The notes beneath the pieces are model-generated. The model was not told the origin of the DNA, did not search any database, and worked only from the letters and a program-made list of their open reading frames with translations. Shown here piece after piece: positions 58,744-64,000 of a DNA stretch of 64,000 bases (position 1 is the stretch's first letter; each line of letters begins with the position of its first letter). This DNA comes from Paraflavitalea sp966211765 (lineage in GTDB: Bacteria; Bacteroidota; Bacteroidia; Chitinophagales; Chitinophagaceae): NCBI GenBank assembly GCA_966211765.1, contig CBIHOV010000039.1, positions 16,986-80,985 of the forward strand, read 5' to 3'. The position numbers were made by a program, and so were the translations under genes.

Positions 58744-59563
58744 GTGTTACACGTTTACCACCACTATAAATATTAAAACGTTGGTTCCTTAAGAACCCCA
58801 CCAATGTAATGTCATTCTCCTGCGCCAGTTCTACTGCCAGGCTGGAAGGGGCACCCACAGCTGCCACTACTTTTATACCGGCCATCGCCGCTTTTTGTAT
58901 CAGTTCAAAACTCGCCCTTCCACTCAGTAACAACACCACCTTATTCAGCGGCAATTGATCCCTCAACAACACTGTACCAATCAATTTGTCCAGCGCATTG
59001 TGCCGCCCCACATCTTCTCTTAACGTGAGGAAGTCTCCATCGTTGGTAAACAAGGCCGCCGCATGCAGGCCACCGGTACTGCCAAACACGGCCTGATCTT
59101 TTAATAAACGGGCAGGCAATCCATGCAGCACTTCTGCAGTTACCAGCAGGTTATCCGTTTCATTCAGGAAAATGGAGACTGTTTTAATGGCATCGATGCT
59201 GGTCTTGCCGCATACACCGCAACTGGAAGTCGTATAGAAATTCCTGTCGGCCTGTTGCAGGCGCGGTACTATCTCCGGGTGTAATGTTACGCGCACCGTA
59301 TTCATATTCGGGGCTACGGGTAAGATGTATTCAATTTGCTGCCGGTGTTGGATGATCCCTTCGGTAAACAGAAAGCCGGCGGCCAGTTCTTCGTCATTAC
59401 CGGGGGTGCGCATGGTAACGGATACGCTCCTTTGCAAACGCTCCTGTCCATACAACAGTTGTATCTCCAGTGGTTCTTCGATGGCCAGCACATCATCGGA
59501 TATTGATACCTGCCCGGCCTGCACTTTCTGGATGCTGAAGGTGCTTACTGCAGTGATTTCCAT
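58736..59563 (-). CDS. fdhD: Formate dehydrogenase accessory sulfurtransferase FdhD
   Basis: A 275-residue protein. PLEIQLLYGQERL and RTPGNDEELAAGFLFTEGII are typical, followed by TTSSCGVCGKTSIDAI with Cys115 and Cys118, the pair that carries the sulfur from IscS to molybdenum-bis-PGD. Later blocks FGSTGGLHAAALF, REDVGRHNALDKLIGTVLLR and VLLLSGRASFELIQKAAMAG are conserved. It overlaps the YdeP-like gene by 8 bases, so translation is coupled and the pair makes a functional unit: FdhD matures the molybdoenzyme. The start at ATG 59563 gives the normal length. Confidence 0.97.
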   Translation of the reverse strand: MEITAVSTFSIQKVQAGQVSISDDVLAIEEPLEIQLLYGQERLQRSVSVTMRTPGNDEELAAGFLFTEGIIQHRQQIEYILPVAPNMNTVRVTLHPEIVPRLQQADRNFYTTSSCGVCGKTSIDAIKTVSIFLNETDNLLVTAEVLHGLPARLLKDQAVFGSTGGLHAAALFTNDGDFLTLREDVGRHNALDKLIGTVLLRDQLPLNKVVLLLSGRASFELIQKAAMAGIKVVAAVGAPSSLAVELAQENDITLVGFLRNQRFNIYSGGKRVTHG

Positions 59564-59623
59564 AAAAGCCCTGTTATTGTACCCGAAAGGTACCTCTATT
59601 TTAAGACTTCAACCTTAGCCGCT

Positions 59624-59631
59624 TATCTTTG
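59624..59631 (+). promoter_or_regulatory. -7 promoter box for the GH63-like gene
   Basis: TATCTTTG fits TAnnTTTG and lies 33 bases before the ATG at 59664. It is one of the best matches in the window, though a -33 TTTG is not evident. Confidence 0.5.
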
Positions 59632-59663
59632 TTAACATCCTGATACCAGAAAATGCGCAATCC

Positions 59664-62273
59664 ATGAATGTAGAACAAGAACGTTTACAACAGCCTGCCT
59701 GGAAAAGATGGGGCTCTTATGTTTCCGACAGGCAGTGGGGGACAGTAAGGGAGGATTATAGCGCCAATGGCGATGCCTGGGGGTATACCACCCATGATAT
59801 GGCGCGCAGCCTGGCCTGGCGCTGGGGAGAAGAAGGTATTGCCGGTATTAGCGATGAGAAGCAATTATTGTGTTTTGGCCTGGCATTGTGGAATAAAAAA
59901 GATCCCTGTATAAAGGAGCGTTTTTTTGGCCTCAACAATAAGGAGGGCAATCATGGAGAAGATGTGAAAGAGCTCTATTATTATTTGGATGCCACCCCCA
60001 CGCATTCCTACATGAAAATGCTTTATAAGTACCCGCAGCAGGAATTTCCCTATGAATGGCTGGTACGGGAGAATGGTCGTCGCAGCCGCCATGAAGAGGA
60101 GTTTGAATTGCTGGATACGGGTATTTTCAATGCCAATAAATACTTTGATGTATTTGTGGAATATGCCAAGGCGGGTACTGATGATATCTTGATCAGGATA
60201 ACCATCCACAACCGTGGCCCGGAAGATGCCAGTCTGCATGTAATGCCCACTATATGGTTCCGCAATACCTGGAGCTGGGGCAGGCATGATTATAAACCTG
60301 CTTTGTATAAAGTAGGAGAAAACAGCATTGGCATATCACACAAAGACCTGGTCGTATCTTATTTGCATTTTGAAGGAAGCGCCCGCACTTTGTTTTGTGA
60401 GAACGAGACCAATACCCTGCGCCTGTACAACTACGATAATAAAAACCGCTGGCCCAAAGATGGCATCAATGATCATGTGGTGCACGCCAAAGAGTCAATC
60501 AACCCCGGCATGGAGGGAACGAAGGCTGCTATTGATTTCGATATATCCGTGCCTGCCGGACAATCGTATACCATCAGGCTTCGCCTGAACGATAAAAATA
60601 CAGGGGCGCCCTTTGAACTTTTTGACAAGATATTCGCCCAAAGGGTAAAAGAGGCCAACGATTATTATGCCCACCTGCAGCATACTATTACTAGTGAAGA
60701 TGAAAAACTGGTGCACCGGCAGGCTATTGCAGGCATGCTTTGGAATAAACAATTCTATTCTTACAAGGTGCAGCAATGGCTGGATGGCGATCCTGCCATG
60801 CCCACGCCACCTGGCGAGCGCCTCAAGGGGCGCAATGCCGACTGGAAGCAACTGAACAACGAAAATATTCTATCAGTACCCGATAAATGGGAGTTTCCCT
60901 GGTATGCAGCCTGGGACCTCGGCTTCCACTGTGTGACCCTTGGCATGGTAGATCCCGATTTTGCCAAATACCAATTACAGCTACTGACAGAAGAATGGTA
61001 TATGCATCCGTCTGGTATGCTGCCTGCTTATGAATGGCAATTAGGTGATGTCAACCCGCCCATCCATGCCGGTGCTGTGTATCGCGTATTCCGGCAGGAT
61101 GCACGCGCAAAAGGGGTGAAGGATTATATATTCCTCGAATCTGTATTTCACAAACTGCTCATCAATTTCACCTGGTGGGTAAACCGCAAGGACAGGGTAG
61201 GCAGCAATATTTTTGAAGGCGGCTTCCTGGGCCTGGATAATATAGGTGTATTTGACAGAAGCGCTCCCTTGCCCGAAGGCGTTACCGCCGAACAAGCGGA
61301 TGCTACCAGCTGGATGGCCGTGTATGCTTTGAATATGCTGCACATTTCACTGGAACTGGCCACCCACAACAAGTCCTATACCGGCATGGCCACTAAATTC
61401 TTTGAACACTTTTTGTACATAGCTGGTGCAATGGCCAGTATGGGTAAGGAGCATACCGGCTTATGGGATGAGGAAGATGAATTCTTTTATGACCAGATAC
61501 GGGTGCAAAACAAAAGCATCGTAAAACTAAAGGTCAAGAGTATGGTGGGGTTGATCCCCTTATTCGCAGTAGAAGTGATCACCGAAGAGACCCTGCAAAA
61601 CAATCCTGTTTTTGCAGAGCGGATGCAATGGTTCCTGGAGCACCGGCCCGATCTTGCCCTCCTTGTGTCACGCTGGTATGAGGATGGCAGAGGAGATGTG
61701 CACCTGTTGGGGCTTTTAAGGGGCCACCGTATGAAGCGCCTCCTGTCCCGGATGCTCGATGAATCGGAGTTCCTGAGCGACTATGGTGTGCGATCACTGT
61801 CTAAAAAATATGGCGAAACTCCCTATAGTATAGTCATCAACGGAGGAGAGCTCAGAGTGCAATATGTGCCGGGAGAAAGCGACAGCGACATGTATGGCGG
61901 CAATTCCAACTGGCGCGGACCTATCTGGATGCCCATGAATTTCTTACTCATTGAAAGTCTCCGCAAATACCATTTTTATTACAGCGATGATTTTAAGATA
62001 GAATATCCCACCGCATCCGGACATTATCTCTCGCTCAAAGAAGTGGGTACCGAACTGGCCAACCGCCTGTTGAAAATATTCCTGCGCGATGAGCAGGGGA
62101 GAAGAGCCGTATTCGGAGCCAATGAGAAGTTACAGACAGATCCTCATTTTAAGGACCATATCTTGTTCCATGAATATTTTCATGGCGATAGTGGCAAAGG
62201 GCTGGGCGCTTCCCACCAAACCGGTTGGACAGGCCTGATAGCTAACCTTATTATTATGAAAAATGGAATATGA
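59664..62273 (+). CDS. GH63-like (MGH1-type) glucosidase
   Basis: An 869-residue protein without a signal peptide, so cytoplasmic. RWGSYVSDRQWGTVREDYSA, WGYTTHDMARSLAWRWGEEG, IAGISDEKQLLCFGLALWNK and the beta-domain words LLDTGIFNANKYFDVFVEYA mark the large Bacteroidota family annotated as glucosidase or MGH1-type, of the GH63 (alpha/alpha)6 group. Barrel residues include FPWYAAWDLGFHCVTLGMVD (candidate acid Asp in AAWDLGFH) and, near the end, NWRGPIWMPMNFLLIESLRK. These enzymes act on alpha-glucosides or mannosylglycerate-type compounds, and the actual substrate is not known here. It has its own promoter-like box and a weak hairpin downstream. Confidence 0.9.
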   Translation: MNVEQERLQQPAWKRWGSYVSDRQWGTVREDYSANGDAWGYTTHDMARSLAWRWGEEGIAGISDEKQLLCFGLALWNKKDPCIKERFFGLNNKEGNHGEDVKELYYYLDATPTHSYMKMLYKYPQQEFPYEWLVRENGRRSRHEEEFELLDTGIFNANKYFDVFVEYAKAGTDDILIRITIHNRGPEDASLHVMPTIWFRNTWSWGRHDYKPALYKVGENSIGISHKDLVVSYLHFEGSARTLFCENETNTLRLYNYDNKNRWPKDGINDHVVHAKESINPGMEGTKAAIDFDISVPAGQSYTIRLRLNDKNTGAPFELFDKIFAQRVKEANDYYAHLQHTITSEDEKLVHRQAIAGMLWNKQFYSYKVQQWLDGDPAMPTPPGERLKGRNADWKQLNNENILSVPDKWEFPWYAAWDLGFHCVTLGMVDPDFAKYQLQLLTEEWYMHPSGMLPAYEWQLGDVNPPIHAGAVYRVFRQDARAKGVKDYIFLESVFHKLLINFTWWVNRKDRVGSNIFEGGFLGLDNIGVFDRSAPLPEGVTAEQADATSWMAVYALNMLHISLELATHNKSYTGMATKFFEHFLYIAGAMASMGKEHTGLWDEEDEFFYDQIRVQNKSIVKLKVKSMVGLIPLFAVEVITEETLQNNPVFAERMQWFLEHRPDLALLVSRWYEDGRGDVHLLGLLRGHRMKRLLSRMLDESEFLSDYGVRSLSKKYGETPYSIVINGGELRVQYVPGESDSDMYGGNSNWRGPIWMPMNFLLIESLRKYHFYYSDDFKIEYPTASGHYLSLKEVGTELANRLLKIFLRDEQGRRAVFGANEKLQTDPHFKDHILFHEYFHGDSGKGLGASHQTGWTGLIANLIIMKNGI

Positions 62274-62281
62274 TGAGAATG

Positions 62282-62299
62282 CCCACAGCTTGTTGTGGG
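62282..62299 (+). terminator. Weak hairpin after the GH63-like gene
   Basis: CCCACA (62282-62287) and TGTGGG (62294-62299) form a six-base stem, followed by GTAGCATTATTTCG. It is a plausible weak terminator before the next gene. Confidence 0.35.
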
Positions 62300-62339
62300 G
62301 TAGCATTATTTCGAATATATTTGTTTGAGCACCCCATTT

Positions 62340-64000
62340 ATGCAAAAAGCCCTATTCTTTCTTGTAGCACTATTAGTGACTGTTACCGTTGATGCCCAGT
62401 TTAAATGGCTGAATCCACAGCCCTCAGGATATATTAATTCAGGCATGACCTTCATAGATCCCTCCCATGGATTCATGATCAATTACAATGGTGATTTGTT
62501 CACGACTGCCGATACAGGTACTACCTGGCAATTAAAGCAAAACCTCCCCTATGCCAGGGTCTTAAAGTTAAAAGATTCTACAGGCGTTATCGGAGGTGGT
62601 GCAGGTGCCTTGTATGTAAGTACAAACAATGGGGCTTCCTGGACCAAAAAGGATTTTAATAGTAATGTAGCCATAGAATGGATAGATATAACCGGGCGTG
62701 ATACCATTTTGCTAACGACTACTACCGGTGTTGTCAGGGAATTATACAGGAGCGTCAACAGGGGCGCTTCATGGGAAAAGATGAACGGCACTTTTGCTTT
62801 TCCTGATAGGGGTATCGATTTTGTTACCGGTACAATTGGTTATTCAGCCAGTTGGAATGGTATCTATAAAACAGTCAATGGCGGGAAGGACTGGAGCGTG
62901 GTGTATCCTATTGGCACCTCCGCCAGAGTAACCAGTTTATGTTTCCTGGATTCGCTCACCGGGTATGCTTACCGCGAAATCTATGGCATGCTGAAGACAA
63001 CGGATGGCGGTAAGAACTGGACCACCAGCCAGCTTGGTTCAGCAAGAATGTATGATATCTTTATTGTCAATCAGCATACCGCTTATGCCGCCGGTGAAGA
63101 CGGCGGTGCTTATAAAACAATTGATGGCGGCGATAACTGGAAATGGGTAGGCGCTGGCGGCCTGATTGGTGGAACATCGTTTTACGCCCAACACTTTTTC
63201 AATGACAGCACGGGTCTGATGGTTGGTGACCGGGGAAGAATATTAAAAACTTCTAACGGCGGTGCTACCTGGAAAGCTGCTTCTCCCACTTACATCGATG
63301 TTACCGCCCTTTCCATGGGAAGCAATACAACCGGGTATGCAGCCACCTGGAATAATCTCTACAAAACAACCGATGCCGGTAATACCTGGCAACCGCTGAA
63401 CCTGGTGGTCGGCACCGCTTATGCCGATAACAGCAGGTTTGATAACTGTCTTTTCTTCAGCGCAGATACCGGCTTTGTAACTGCCAATGTGAGGCCACGG
63501 CTTTTTAGAACCGTCAATGGCGGGATCAGCTTCGATACCATTGATTTTTATAGAAATAATTACGACAATATATTGGGCATAAGCTTTCTTGACCATACTA
63601 CCGGTTATCTATCTGCCCGTAAGGCCAACGGTTATAATGGCATATTAAAGACCATTGATGGCGGTAAGAATTGGCAGGAGGTTAGCCAGGCACCTGAAGG
63701 CCCCGGAACAATTCAGTTTGTCAACGAGCGTACCGCTTACGGATTGCAATACCGTACCTTGCTGCGTACCACAGACAGTGCAAAGACATGGCAGGTGGTT
63801 ATGACAGATTATGACGCTTCGTTCGCTTCACTTTACTTTATCAATGCCCAAAAGGGATTTGTAGCTGGTGGACAGAGGTATCTAAAGATGACGAACGACA
63901 GTGGCCGCACCTGGACCTCTGTTCGTCCGGACGATTTATACGACGATGTATTAAAGATCAGATTCTTCAATGAAACAGTTGGATATGCGACAGAGGAAGG
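62340..64000 (+). CDS. Secreted Asp-box beta-propeller (Ycf48/sialidase-like) protein, 3' end missing
   Basis: The frame opens at ATG 62340 and runs, without a stop, past the end of the window (at least 553 residues). It begins with a signal peptide MQKALFFLVALLVTVTVDA. The rest is a chain of Asp-box units of the form (K/R)T.(D/N)GG..W, for example YKTVNGGKDWSVV, KTTDGGKNWTT, KTIDGGDNWKWVG, KTSNGGATWKAA, KTIDGGKNWQEV and TNDSGRTWTSV. These fold as a beta-propeller, as in Ycf48-type photosystem assembly factors and sialidases. No catalytic sialidase residues are evident (for example no early RIP motif), so it is more likely a binding or adhesion protein. A type IX sorting domain may lie beyond the window. 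Confidence 0.8.
   Translation, partial: MQKALFFLVALLVTVTVDAQFKWLNPQPSGYINSGMTFIDPSHGFMINYNGDLFTTADTGTTWQLKQNLPYARVLKLKDSTGVIGGGAGALYVSTNNGASWTKKDFNSNVAIEWIDITGRDTILLTTTTGVVRELYRSVNRGASWEKMNGTFAFPDRGIDFVTGTIGYSASWNGIYKTVNGGKDWSVVYPIGTSARVTSLCFLDSLTGYAYREIYGMLKTTDGGKNWTTSQLGSARMYDIFIVNQHTAYAAGEDGGAYKTIDGGDNWKWVGAGGLIGGTSFYAQHFFNDSTGLMVGDRGRILKTSNGGATWKAASPTYIDVTALSMGSNTTGYAATWNNLYKTTDAGNTWQPLNLVVGTAYADNSRFDNCLFFSADTGFVTANVRPRLFRTVNGGISFDTIDFYRNNYDNILGISFLDHTTGYLSARKANGYNGILKTIDGGKNWQEVSQAPEGPGTIQFVNERTAYGLQYRTLLRTTDSAKTWQVVMTDYDASFASLYFINAQKGFVAGGQRYLKMTNDSGRTWTSVRPDDLYDDVLKIRFFNETVGYATEE

Noticed and set aside
1..64000. tRNA, rRNA, insertion sequence or prophage genes
   Set aside because: No tRNA-like cloverleaf, rRNA sequence, transposase or integrase could be recognised anywhere in the window.

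Overview
The window looks like part of a Bacteroidota chromosome, most likely a Chitinophagaceae-type soil or plant-litter degrader. The signs are a SusC/SusD pair, secreted GH92, GH43, GH2 and GH71/99-like enzymes, type IX secretion C-terminal domains, TAnnTTTG-type -7 promoter boxes, few Shine-Dalgarno sites and a LytTR/hybrid-kinase signalling style. The genus cannot be fixed from sequence reading alone.

Layout. (1) 1-11.6 kb, + strand: a run of secreted glycoside hydrolases (end of a GH99-like/WbsX protein, GH92, GH71/99-like, GH92, GH43, GH2) and a broken signal-peptide remnant. Two GH92 and two GH99-type proteins suggest alpha-mannoside glycans as the substrate. (2) 11.6-17.3 kb, - strand: an R2K-type ATP-grasp protein and one SusD/SusC pair with inverted repeats in its leader. 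(3) 17.5-19.5 kb, - strand: a clear TPP riboswitch controlling a PnuC-family transporter (PnuT-like) and, 11 bp downstream, an acyl-CoA-dehydrogenase-fold flavoprotein. (4) 19.6-30.6 kb: large secreted proteins (TPR, mono-haem protein, NPP-type phosphodiesterase, subtilisin with a type IX tail, nine-repeat fibronectin-III-like protein with a type IX tail), separated by strong hairpin terminators. (5) 30.8-33.9 kb: lipoprotein, sulfite-oxidase-fold molybdoenzyme, orphan histidine kinase, ferredoxin-reductase-like flavoprotein. (6) 33.9-37.4 kb: an AT-rich, decayed accessory island with a HEPN-like gene behind an interrupted partner gene, the frameshifted C-terminal end of an AbiEii-type nucleotidyltransferase toxin, two divergent small DNA-binding-type genes with helically phased repeats between them, and several gene fragments. 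(7) 37.5-41.3 kb: SigJ/ECF41-like sigma factor and a small ABM-fold protein, each preceded by the same promoter-like motif, then a MacB/FtsX-type permease. (8) 41.3-54.5 kb, mostly - strand: two-component systems, EamA-type half transporter, LTA-synthase-like sulfatase-fold protein (+), UPF1-like helicase, PepSY-like protein, hybrid kinase, LytTR regulator, cation diffusion facilitator, AraC and HxlR regulators. (9) 54.6-64 kb: two YceI proteins and a small membrane protein (+), a YdeP-type molybdoenzyme with FdhD (-), a GH63-like glucosidase (+) and the start of an Asp-box beta-propeller protein that runs off the window.

How the parts work together. The glycoside hydrolases plus SusCD resemble a polysaccharide-utilisation region, although SusCD sits on the opposite strand behind its own leader. 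Thiamine control (TPP riboswitch), a likely self-controlled ECF sigma unit and an HxlR operator between hxlR and yceI are the best-supported regulatory circuits. Two families of short dispersed intergenic repeats occur, each twice. No rRNA, tRNA, CRISPR array, intact insertion sequence or origin was seen.
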